From Oceanospirillaceae bacterium UBA2001 (GTDB lineage: Bacteria; Pseudomonadota; Gammaproteobacteria; Pseudomonadales; Balneatricaceae): DNA of 5,996 nucleotides. The notes beneath the pieces were generated by a model. The model was not told the DNA's origin. It was given only the letters and a program-made list of their open reading frames with translations, and did not search any database. Made by a program: the position numbers and the translations under genes. Shown one piece after another: positions 1 through 5,996 of this stretch (the first letter of the stretch is position 1; the number at the start of each line of letters is the position of its first letter). Location: positions 1 to 5,996 of the forward strand of contig DDCR01000100.1 of NCBI GenBank assembly GCA_002335115.1, written 5' to 3'.

Positions 1-672
1 GCATTGGGCATTAATTTCCTGAGCATATTGGGCCACCGAAGTGGGGCAATCTAAGGCTCCGACAATGGCAGGTTTATGGGCCCTGTAAATACCCGCCTTC
101 TCCCGTCCAATAAGCTCTACATTATCACCGAGCCAATCTACATGATCAACCGAGATACTGGTCACCACAGCGACATCCGCATCAATCAGATTAACCGCAT
201 CCAAGCGGCCACCGAGACCAATTTCTAACACAGCAACATCAATGTCTGCCCGTTGCATGAGGTCAAAGGCTAACAGCGCATTAAACTCAAAGTAAGTCAG
301 CACCGTCGCCACACCCGCTAAATCATAACGAGCTCGATTGACACGCTCAAAGCTAGCACATAAAGCCATGTCATCAACCGGTTCACCTTGCAACTGAATA
401 CGCTCATTAAAGCGCACAAAGTGGGGTGAGGTAAGGCTGGCATAGGATAATCCAGCCTCTTCTAGAATCGCAGTTAAAAACGCCACACTAGAGCCCTTGC
501 CGTTAGTACCAGCAACGGTAATGACCTGTTTAGCGATGGGTTCATCTCGAAGTAAGCGTTTTGACACTTGTCGAATACGCTGGAGTCCCATGTCTATTTC
601 ATGGCTTGGGTGCTGAAGTTCTAACCAAGTGAGCCAATCATCAGCATGGTCAAAAGAGAGTGTTTGTGACAT
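1..672 (-). CDS. folC: Bifunctional folylpolyglutamate synthase / dihydrofolate synthase, 3' end missing
   Basis: This is the N-terminal 224 codons of FolC; the frame is open to the left edge, so roughly the last 200 residues of a usual protein of about 420 are outside the window. FolC adds glutamate to dihydropteroate to give dihydrofolate, and then further glutamates to folates, using ATP in the cytoplasm. The visible part is the ATP-binding, Mur-ligase-like domain: P-loop GTNGKGS at residues 55-61, TSPH at 81-84, EIGLGGRLDA at 150-159, TSISVDH at 171-177 and GREKAGI at 189-195. K192 in this last motif is probably the carbamylated lysine of the family. The ATG at 670-672 lies 5 bases after the accD stop with no clear Shine-Dalgarno sequence, so translation is probably coupled to accD. 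The C-terminal glutamate-ligase domain cannot be judged here. Family identity is very secure. Confidence 0.96.
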   Translation of the reverse strand, partial: MSQTLSFDHADDWLTWLELQHPSHEIDMGLQRIRQVSKRLLRDEPIAKQVITVAGTNGKGSSVAFLTAILEEAGLSYASLTSPHFVRFNERIQLQGEPVDDMALCASFERVNRARYDLAGVATVLTYFEFNALLAFDLMQRADIDVAVLEIGLGGRLDAVNLIDADVAVVTSISVDHVDWLGDNVELIGREKAGIYRAHKPAIVGALDCPTSVAQYAQEINAQC

Positions 673-677
673 CAAGG

Positions 678-1562
678 TTAGGCTTCAATTACTGGAGCTG
701 GCTGCTGTGTCATGGCACTCAATAAGCGGCACACAGTGGTGCGCATTTCATGCCTAGGTACGATCATATCAATCGCTCCATGGTCCAGTAAAAACTCACT
801 CTTTTGAAAGCCTTCTGGCAAGGTTTCACGCACAGTTTGTTCAATAACCCGCGGACCAGCAAAACCCATGCGTGCGCCAGGTTCGGCAATGTTTACATCC
901 CCTAACATCGCTAAACTCGCTGATACACCACCATAAACTGGGTCTGTCAGTACCGAGACATAGGGAATGCCCTGTTGTTTAAGCTTTTCTAAAGCAGCAC
1001 TGGTTTTTGCCATTTGAAAAAGAGAGGTTAAAGCCTCTTGCATGCGCGCCCCTCCAGAGGCAGAGAAACACACCAAAGGTATGCCTTGCTCCATACTCAC
1101 ATTAGCTGCTCGAACAAAACGTTCACCTACGACCGCGCCCATAGACCCACCTAAAAAGTTAAATTCAAAGGCCACGGCCACCACATCTAACCCTCCTAAC
1201 TTACCTTTCATTGCCACCAGTGCATCTTTTTCTTCAGTGGCTTTTTGGGCAGCAGTTAAGCGATCTTTGTACTTTTTTACGTCTTTAAACTTAAGTTTAT
1301 CAACAGGCTCTGTTTCTGCTGCTATTTCGGCTCCAGAATGAGCATCTAAAAACATAGTCAATCGATTGCGAGCCGTGACTCGCATGTGATGTTCACATTT
1401 TGTGCACACCTCTAAATTTTTTTCTAATTCTGGTTTATACAAAGCCGCTGCGCACTTGGGACACTTTTTCCATACGCCTTCTGGAATATTACTCTGTCGA
1501 TCTTTATTACCTAGGTTGGTCAAAATACCCGCAGGTACAATTTTATCTAACCAGCTACTCAT
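678..1562 (-). CDS. accD: Acetyl-CoA carboxylase carboxyltransferase, beta subunit
   Basis: AccD pairs with AccA as the carboxyltransferase of acetyl-CoA carboxylase, moving the carboxyl group from biotin on AccB to acetyl-CoA to make malonyl-CoA, the first step of fatty-acid synthesis. The 294-residue length fits the family (E. coli is slightly longer at the C-terminus). An N-terminal four-cysteine zinc ribbon is seen as CPKC at residues 34-37 and CTKC at 53-56. The crotonase-like carboxyltransferase fold follows, with the markers [33 protein letters not shown] and [11 protein letters not shown]. All expected motifs are intact. The ATG at 1560-1562 has a purine-rich GGGGGAAG two bases upstream, a plausible though close ribosome site. 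The gene has its own candidate promoter in the gap after trpF and probably forms an operon with folC. In E. coli the AccD zinc domain binds accA and accD mRNA to repress translation; whether that happens here is inference. Confidence 0.98.
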   Translation of the reverse strand: MSSWLDKIVPAGILTNLGNKDRQSNIPEGVWKKCPKCAAALYKPELEKNLEVCTKCEHHMRVTARNRLTMFLDAHSGAEIAAETEPVDKLKFKDVKKYKDRLTAAQKATEEKDALVAMKGKLGGLDVVAVAFEFNFLGGSMGAVVGERFVRAANVSMEQGIPLVCFSASGGARMQEALTSLFQMAKTSAALEKLKQQGIPYVSVLTDPVYGGVSASLAMLGDVNIAEPGARMGFAGPRVIEQTVRETLPEGFQKSEFLLDHGAIDMIVPRHEMRTTVCRLLSAMTQQPAPVIEA

Positions 1563-1574
1563 AACTTCCCCCGT

Positions 1575-1591
1575 CGTGACCTTAAATCACG
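1575..1591 (-). promoter_or_regulatory. Small hairpin in the accD leader next to the ribosome site
   Basis: The predicted accD leader contains a perfect 5-bp stem, CGUGA paired with UCACG, around a 7-base loop UUUAAGG. It ends two bases before the G-rich Shine-Dalgarno stretch at 1565-1572. Such a position could influence ribosome access or offer a binding site to a regulator, including AccD itself by analogy with E. coli. The stem is short, so it may be chance. Confidence 0.3.
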
Positions 1592-1618
1592 GCATCAAAA
1601 TAATTTAGTGATTGAGCC

Positions 1619-1647
1619 ATTAAAAGTATGGCTTGACACCTTGTTAA
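1619..1647 (-). promoter_or_regulatory. Candidate sigma70 promoter for accD-folC
   Basis: On the minus strand a -35-like TTAACA (1642-1647) is followed after exactly 17 bases by a -10-like TTTAAT (1619-1624). Each differs from the consensus by one base, although the -10 mismatch falls at the important second position. Transcription would start near 1612 and give a leader of about 50 bases before the accD ATG. The site lies wholly in the gap after trpF. This is a sequence match only; no transcription data are available. Confidence 0.4.
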
Positions 1648-1666
1648 TGACTTTGACTCTAGTCAC

Positions 1667-2338
1667 TCAGGTGTCTCTTACTTTGTTATGATCTGGTGAA
1701 GACGCAGATACATCAGACCAGTAGGGCTTTGCTTGGCCCATAAAAGCCGCAATTTTAGCACGATCTTTCACCCCTTTGTGGCTTTCAACACCACCACTCA
1801 CATCAATCGCCCAAGGTTTAACTTGTTGTATTGCTTGCCTTACATTACCCACATGGATACCTCCCGCCAACACGACATCGGCAGCAATGTCGTTCGGAAT
1901 ACGGTGCCAATCAAATTGATCACCTGTTCCACCTGGCACACCCGTCTTATAGGCATCAAGTAACAAACCCTGAGCACCGCCATAGTATTCACGCTGTTGA
2001 TGTAAGTTAATCTTGTCACGCATTCTCACAGCTTTAATCCAAGGTAGCTGAAATTGCTCACAAAATTGCGCTGATTCTTGGCCGTGAAATTGTAATAAAG
2101 AGAGAGGGACTTGGGAAAGGATTTCATCGATGTCTGCTGCAGTCGCATCCACAAATAAGCCGACACTGGACACGAAAGGAGGCAAGGCCCTTGCAATCTC
2201 TGCCGCCGTATCGATGTCTACAGACCTAGGGCTGGGCCCATAAAACACCAAGCCTATGGCATCCGCTCCAGCTTGGGCAGCGAAAACTGCATCATCTGCG
2301 TGGCGCAGGCCACATATTTTTACGCGAGATTGAGTCAA
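1667..2338 (-). CDS. trpF: Phosphoribosylanthranilate isomerase, stand-alone
   Basis: TrpF isomerises N-(5'-phosphoribosyl)anthranilate to the carboxyphenylamino-deoxyribulose phosphate used by TrpC, the third step of tryptophan synthesis from chorismate. The 223-residue protein covers one TIM barrel. It has KICGL at residues 7-11 with catalytic Cys9, FYGPSPRS at 32-39, QFHGQE at 83-88, LLLDAYKTG at 125-133 with catalytic Asp128, phosphate-site LAGGI at 157-161 and DVSGGVE at 179-185. The last 18 or so residues are polar and extend beyond the usual barrel end. No ATG or GTG fits the start: the frame has a stop at 2351-2353, and the only usable codon before the conserved KICG is TTG at 2336-2338. 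That codon lacks a clear Shine-Dalgarno sequence, so expression may be modest. It is not fused to trpC, unlike in Enterobacterales, and no other trp gene is nearby. Gaps of 104 bases separate it from truA and from accD. Confidence 0.97.
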   Translation of the reverse strand: MTQSRVKICGLRHADDAVFAAQAGADAIGLVFYGPSPRSVDIDTAAEIARALPPFVSSVGLFVDATAADIDEILSQVPLSLLQFHGQESAQFCEQFQLPWIKAVRMRDKINLHQQREYYGGAQGLLLDAYKTGVPGGTGDQFDWHRIPNDIAADVVLAGGIHVGNVRQAIQQVKPWAIDVSGGVESHKGVKDRAKIAAFMGQAKPYWSDVSASSPDHNKVRDT

Positions 2339-2442
2339 AGTGAGTCGCTGTTATTATTCAGTAAGGTGCCAAGGTATGAACGTCAATGTTAGCAGATAAA
2401 TCAACCCGAGGGATTACTATTTGAGTTTATTAAGACACTCTT

Positions 2443-3294
2443 TCAAACATTCATCCACGGCGCCAAAAAATGTGGCCCCAAGGGCCCCTTTGGTAAGCCA
2501 AAACTTGTATCGTATTCAGCATCTACAAAGTATAAACCATAAGGTGGTGCAGTGGCAGCATTGACCTTTCGATTTTTCGCCATTAAAACTTCTAAGGCCC
2601 ACTCGGGCGCTGCTTCACCCGTACCAACTTTCATCAGCAACCCAGCCAAGTTTCGAATCATATGTTGTAAAAAAGCATTAGCACGAACGTCTAAAACAAT
2701 GTAATTCCCAGCAGCAACAACATTAAGATGGTGAATGGTGCGAATGGGGTTATTGGCCTGACAGGCAGACGCTCGAAAGGAGCTAAAATCGTGGGTTCCA
2801 AGCAAGTAGTCAGCAGCTGTTTGCATTTGGTTCACGTCTAAAGCCCGATAGTTCCAGCTGACTTCTTTGTCCATCAAAGCTGGCCGCATAGGATGGTTAT
2901 AAATCACGTAGCGGTACCTGCGGGCTGAAGCACCAAAGCGTGCATGAAACTTTTCGCTCACAGGATGCGCCCACTGGATAGCAACATCATCCGGTAAGTT
3001 CATATTGCCACCATGGGTCCATGCTCGCAGAGGTCTTTGTGCCAAAGTATCAAAATGAACCACTTGCGCGCTGGCATGCACTCCCGCATCTGTGCGACCT
3101 GCACACATGACTTTAACAGGCTCGTTGGCCACCTTAGTGAGGGCATCTTCAAGCTTTTCTTGTACACTAACATGACCATGGGGCTGGCGTTGCCAGCCAT
3201 GATAATGACGACCGTTATAAGCCACTCCTAAGGCAATGCGCTGATGCCCATGAGCTAAAAACTCAGATGCATCAGCTTTAAAGGATGTAGTCAT
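2443..3294 (-). CDS. truA: tRNA pseudouridine(38-40) synthase
   Basis: TruA converts uridines 38, 39 and 40 in the anticodon stem-loop of many tRNAs to pseudouridine, stabilising the anticodon arm. The 283-residue protein is close to the family length (E. coli 270). Motifs in order are YNGRHYHGWQRQ at 26-37, CAGRTDAGVHA at 64-74 with catalytic Asp69, FHARF at 116-120, ARRYRYVIYN at 124-133 with the conserved active-site Tyr127, and FLQHMIRN in the C-terminal half. It ends with LPKGPLGPHFLAPW, a strong match to the family end. The ATG at 3292-3294 is the only good start; it gives a hydrophilic N-terminal tail of about 19 residues before the conserved IALGV strand. It begins 5 bases after the fimV stop with no clear Shine-Dalgarno sequence, which suggests translational coupling within a fimV-truA transcript. 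Confidence 0.98.
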   Translation of the reverse strand: MTTSFKADASEFLAHGHQRIALGVAYNGRHYHGWQRQPHGHVSVQEKLEDALTKVANEPVKVMCAGRTDAGVHASAQVVHFDTLAQRPLRAWTHGGNMNLPDDVAIQWAHPVSEKFHARFGASARRYRYVIYNHPMRPALMDKEVSWNYRALDVNQMQTAADYLLGTHDFSSFRASACQANNPIRTIHHLNVVAAGNYIVLDVRANAFLQHMIRNLAGLLMKVGTGEAAPEWALEVLMAKNRKVNAATAPPYGLYFVDAEYDTSFGLPKGPLGPHFLAPWMNV

Positions 3295-3299
3295 ATCAA

Positions 3300-5174
3300 T
3301 TAGACTTTGTTAATGCTAGATAATAAAGCTTGTGCTTGCGCTTTTTGTTCACGGTTACCTTGCTGCATGATTTCTTGCAAGATCGCCCTGCTTTGTGAAA
3401 TCTCACCCATATCGCGGTAACTTGAGGCTAAATCTAACTTGGTGTTCATTTCTTCCTCATGGGTCAGGTATTCCAATGGTTCATCCGCTTGGTTCTGCAT
3501 ATGCTTTTGGCCAGTTAACATGGCCTCTATGTCAGTCGACAAATGCAATTGATCATCTTTAATTTCAGAACTAAACCCTTGCCGCGCTAACTCTGCTTCT
3601 TCTCGCTCTTGCTCACGCAATAACTCTTCAATAAAGCTGCGCTCTGGCATGCCCCCTTGCATTTTTTTAGCCCCTGTATGCAAATCAGCTTGTTTAGCAC
3701 TAGGCGCAGAATCATAGTCAGTCAAAGGCTCAAGGCTCACAGTCTCTGTTTCTGCAATCTCTGGCGTGATTGGTGGTGTCGTTTTATTTTTTCTGCGCCG
3801 AATCAACCACCAAACTAAGGTCATGCCAAGCAGTGCAGGTGCCCAGATAAATGCCCATATTTTTGCAACATCAAGCCACGCATAAAACTGGTCATATTGG
3901 CTGTTTTCTTCTTCAATTTGTGCCGCCATATCAATCTTTTCTTGTGTTGCTAACAACTCCTGTTTGGCCGTTTCTAGATCTTGCTCTGCCTTGTTTAGAT
4001 CGGCTTGAGTAGATTCGAACTGCTGATCTAGGCCCAGCATGTTCATTTCTAGCTGAGTTCTCTGGGTATTAAGTTCTTTAATACCTTGCTCTTGCGCAGC
4101 CACACCTTGAGCTAAATTCTCATTAGTTGTGGCTAACAATTCCTGTTGGGTGACTGCCGAATTATAATCAGCTTGCAGACTTTTAACTTCTTCTTCCAGT
4201 GCCTGGGACTGAGTCGATAAAAGTTTGAGTTTATCCTGCTCAACTTTTAATAAGTCAGTGGTTAAAGGTTGATTAGACGCAGTTTCATTAGCCGTTTTTG
4301 GGGTGGCGACTGCAGGCTTTGGTGTTTTCTTAACGGGGGCTGGAATTAAAGCGTCATAAGCCGTTTTTGCTTGTTTAGCATTGAGGGCGTTAACTTCTTC
4401 AGGCGTGGGTAAGCGCAGCTGACTATTGACTAACAATTGACGAATATCACCCTCCTTATAAGCCGAAGGATTAGCTTTATAAAGGGCCATTAAGGTTTGC
4501 CAAGGACTGATGCCTTGGGGACTATTATTAACTGCAATACGCCATAAAGTTTGCCCTGGCTTAACCACTACTAGAGGTGGAGCAACCACAACTGTGTCTA
4601 ATTCAGTGGTTTCAGCCTGAGATGCCACTAATTGCGCCACCGCTTCTTCGAGCTTAACCTCAGCTTCTAATGTTTCTGTGGGTGTTGCTTCCTGCTCTGG
4701 GGTGGGTTGTATGGGGCTTTCATTAATGGTTATAGGGCTACCAAACGGCGGCAGTGTAACGGCATATTCGGCTAATAACCGGCCACCCAGATAATCGACT
4801 TCAAAAATAAGATCAAGCGTTGCTTGCTCCACTGGTTGTTGACCAAATACTTCAATAAAATAACGACCCTCTTCTTTAACAACTTTGACATCGAGCTGCG
4901 AGTACCATTGTTGGTAAGGTAAACTGGCCGCCATAAATTGCGCTGGTCCTGCTACCCGAGCGGCCATCGAGTTTGGCAAAACACCTTCTGCCTCTACCAA
5001 TTCTACCTGTAATTGCAAAGACTGCTGCTGGGTCGAATATAACTGTATTTTTCCTAAGGCAATCGCTTGCACGTTTACGCTTAAAAAAACACTAGTGAAA
5101 CCAAGCAAATAAATTGCTCGCTTCAAGGTTATGGATATCATGTTTGCGCCTACTCCAGCCGAAAGAACCACCAT
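3300..5174 (-). CDS. fimV: FimV/HubP-family polar envelope protein with LysM domain, compact form
   Basis: FimV/HubP proteins are inner-membrane, peptidoglycan-binding polar hubs needed for type IV pilus assembly and twitching in Pseudomonas and for polar organisation in Vibrio. Numbering here starts at the ATG at 5172-5174. A signal peptide runs from about Met12 through a hydrophobic core to VQA (35-37), followed by the typical FimV start ALGKIQLYS. A beta-rich periplasmic region runs to about 145, then an acidic Pro/Thr linker. A LysM-type FimV core lies at about 202-256 (VKPGQTLWRIA, LYKANPSAY, LRLP). A Gln/Glu-rich coiled coil covers about 306-425 and a single membrane segment about 438-459, ending in RRRK. 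A cytoplasmic acidic tail ends in the TPR-like FimV C-terminal motif at about 576-621 (TKLDLASSYRDMGE). At 624 residues it is clearly shorter than the roughly 900-residue P. aeruginosa protein, mostly in the cytoplasmic part. The start is uncertain: the ATG at 5139-5141 (Met12) gives a more normal signal peptide of 26 residues. truA follows after 5 bases. Confidence 0.93.
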   Translation of the reverse strand: MVVLSAGVGANMISITLKRAIYLLGFTSVFLSVNVQAIALGKIQLYSTQQQSLQLQVELVEAEGVLPNSMAARVAGPAQFMAASLPYQQWYSQLDVKVVKEEGRYFIEVFGQQPVEQATLDLIFEVDYLGGRLLAEYAVTLPPFGSPITINESPIQPTPEQEATPTETLEAEVKLEEAVAQLVASQAETTELDTVVVAPPLVVVKPGQTLWRIAVNNSPQGISPWQTLMALYKANPSAYKEGDIRQLLVNSQLRLPTPEEVNALNAKQAKTAYDALIPAPVKKTPKPAVATPKTANETASNQPLTTDLLKVEQDKLKLLSTQSQALEEEVKSLQADYNSAVTQQELLATTNENLAQGVAAQEQGIKELNTQRTQLEMNMLGLDQQFESTQADLNKAEQDLETAKQELLATQEKIDMAAQIEEENSQYDQFYAWLDVAKIWAFIWAPALLGMTLVWWLIRRRKNKTTPPITPEIAETETVSLEPLTDYDSAPSAKQADLHTGAKKMQGGMPERSFIEELLREQEREEAELARQGFSSEIKDDQLHLSTDIEAMLTGQKHMQNQADEPLEYLTHEEEMNTKLDLASSYRDMGEISQSRAILQEIMQQGNREQKAQAQALLSSINKV

Positions 5175-5194
5175 TGTCGCAGCCTTGGGGCTAC

Positions 5195-5221
5195 AAAAAA
5201 AGACGCCTGAGCGCCTTTTTT
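5195..5221 (-). terminator. Intrinsic terminator after asd
   Basis: Read on the minus strand, AAAAAAGGCGC pairs with GCGTCTTTTTT around a UCAG tetraloop. This gives a GC-rich 5-bp core (one G-U wobble) extended by A-U pairs and followed by a run of seven T. The hairpin lies 14 bases after the asd stop. The pairing is better in the minus direction, because the wobble becomes an A-C mismatch on the other strand, so it serves asd. It ends 20 bases before the first possible fimV start and therefore stands between asd and fimV transcription. Confidence 0.88.
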
Positions 5222-5235
5222 AAACGTTAACACAT

Positions 5236-5996
5236 TTATGTATCTAACAAAATTCGCAACATCCGGCGCAACGGCTCTGCTGCACCCCACAAAAGTTGAT
5301 CACCTACGGTAAATGCTGATAAATATTCAGGCCCCATATTGAGCTTACGTAAACGCCCTATAGGCACATCCATAGTTCCTGTCACCCGCGCTGGGGTCAG
5401 TTCAGACATGGTCATTTCACGATCATTGGGTATTACTTTAACCCAATCATTGGCCTTGGCAAGCATGTCTTCAATCTCGTCCATAGGCACATTTTGCTTC
5501 ATTTTTATGGTTAGCGCCTGACTGTGACAGCGCATAGCCCCTACCCGAACGCACAAGCCATCTACTGGAATAATCGTATTAGTGCGACCCAATATTTTGT
5601 TAGTTTCGGCTTGAGCCTTCCATTCTTCCCGACTTTGGCCATTATCTAACTGCGAGTCAATCCAAGGAATCAAACTGCCGGCTAAAGGCGCACCAAACTG
5701 ACTGGCATCATTGTCACCGGCATTAATGGCAGCTGAAACTTTGCGATCAATGTCTAAAATGGCAGACGCTGGATCAGCCAACTCACCTGCCACAGAGTGG
5801 TTAATGTAACCCATTTGATTGAGCAGTTCTCGCATATGGCGAGCGCCACCACCTGACGCTGATTGATAGGTCATGGCTGACATCCATTCAATCTGGTCAG
5901 CAGCAAATAAACCACCTAAAGCCAACATCATTAAGCTGACAGTGCAGTTGCCACCAATAAAATCGGTTTTACCCTGAGCTAAGGCCTGATCAATCA
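5236..5996 (-). CDS. asd: Aspartate-semialdehyde dehydrogenase, 5' end missing
   Basis: Asd reduces aspartyl phosphate with NADPH to aspartate semialdehyde, the branch point to lysine, diaminopimelate for peptidoglycan, threonine and methionine. The window holds the last 252 codons; the frame is open to the right edge, and about 115-120 N-terminal residues with the NADP-binding fold are outside. The reading frame must be taken past the internal ATG at 5929-5931, because upstream codons encode IGGNCTVS with the catalytic cysteine (codon 5944-5946). Further family motifs are [14 protein letters not shown] after the cysteine, [13 protein letters not shown] with the substrate-binding arginine and the active-site histidine, [14 protein letters not shown], and the very conserved end [34 protein letters not shown]. 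The catalytic set visible here is complete and the length after the cysteine (235 residues) matches E. coli. The TAA stop is at 5236-5238, followed by an intrinsic terminator. No usg-type paralogue lies between it and fimV. Confidence 0.98.
   Translation of the reverse strand, partial: IDQALAQGKTDFIGGNCTVSLMMLALGGLFAADQIEWMSAMTYQSASGGGARHMRELLNQMGYINHSVAGELADPASAILDIDRKVSAAINAGDNDASQFGAPLAGSLIPWIDSQLDNGQSREEWKAQAETNKILGRTNTIIPVDGLCVRVGAMRCHSQALTIKMKQNVPMDEIEDMLAKANDWVKVIPNDREMTMSELTPARVTGTMDVPIGRLRKLNMGPEYLSAFTVGDQLLWGAAEPLRRMLRILLDT

Noticed and set aside
1042..1341. Plus-strand open frame of 99 codons opposite accD
   Set aside because: It lies fully antisense to a well-conserved gene, its product resembles no family I know, and it has no ribosome site; it is a shadow of accD codon structure.
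1402..1608. Plus-strand open frame of 68 codons across the accD start
   Set aside because: Antisense to the AccD zinc-ribbon region, low-complexity product with no recognisable domain and no upstream signals.
1654..1665. Palindrome TGACTCTAGTCA as a terminator for trpF
   Set aside because: The arms are 5 bp with a 2-base loop and no following T-run; it may be an operator at most, and I cannot assign a regulator.
1733..1963. Plus-strand open frame inside trpF
   Set aside because: Antisense to the conserved C-terminal half of TrpF; no supporting signal.
2421..2445. Possible terminator after truA (GAGT/ACTC and AAGA/TCTT pairings)
   Set aside because: Only 4-bp AT-rich stems with no T-run in the right place; too weak to call.
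3000..3231. Open frames on both strands inside truA (3000-3200 minus, 3013-3231 plus)
   Set aside because: Both overlap the catalytic region of TruA in other frames and have no domain features.
5339..5521. Plus-strand open frame of 60 codons inside asd
   Set aside because: Antisense to the conserved Asd C-terminal domain; hydrophobic-looking translation is a codon-shadow effect.
5236..5931. Treating asd as a short gene starting at the ATG at 5929-5931
   Set aside because: The frame stays open to the window edge and the upstream codons encode the catalytic GGNCTVS motif, so the ATG is internal and the gene is only cut by the window.

Overview
The window holds six protein-coding genes, all on the minus strand, in transcription order asd (5' part missing), fimV, truA, trpF, accD and folC (3' part missing). 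The set and order match the conserved asd-fimV-truA-(trpF)-accD-folC neighbourhood of Gammaproteobacteria. TrpF is a stand-alone enzyme, not fused to TrpC as in Enterobacterales, and it sits between truA and accD as in Pseudomonas-like lineages. With a moderately AT-leaning composition, this suggests a non-enteric, possibly marine or aquatic gammaproteobacterium. I cannot name the genus from the sequence alone.

Layout from right to left, which is the direction of transcription. The aspartate-semialdehyde dehydrogenase gene enters from the right edge and ends at 5236. It is followed by a strong intrinsic terminator (5195-5221). Only 20 bases later begins fimV (3300-5174), which encodes a cell-envelope protein with a signal peptide, LysM domain, coiled coil, one membrane segment and a C-terminal TPR-like motif. 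truA (2443-3294) follows after 5 bases and is probably co-transcribed with fimV. A 104-base gap leads to trpF (1667-2338), which appears to start at TTG. A second 104-base gap carries a plausible promoter and a small hairpin before accD (678-1562). folC starts 5 bases after accD and runs off the left edge.

Functionally this is mostly housekeeping: lysine/threonine/methionine and diaminopimelate supply (Asd), polar organisation and type IV pilus function (FimV), tRNA pseudouridylation (TruA), tryptophan synthesis (TrpF), the committed step of fatty-acid synthesis (AccD) and folate polyglutamylation (FolC). I found no mobile element, CRISPR array, RNA gene or defence system, and no convincing undescribed system. 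The points worth a second look are regulatory or structural: the terminator just ahead of fimV, the compact FimV, the TTG start of trpF, and the leader of accD.
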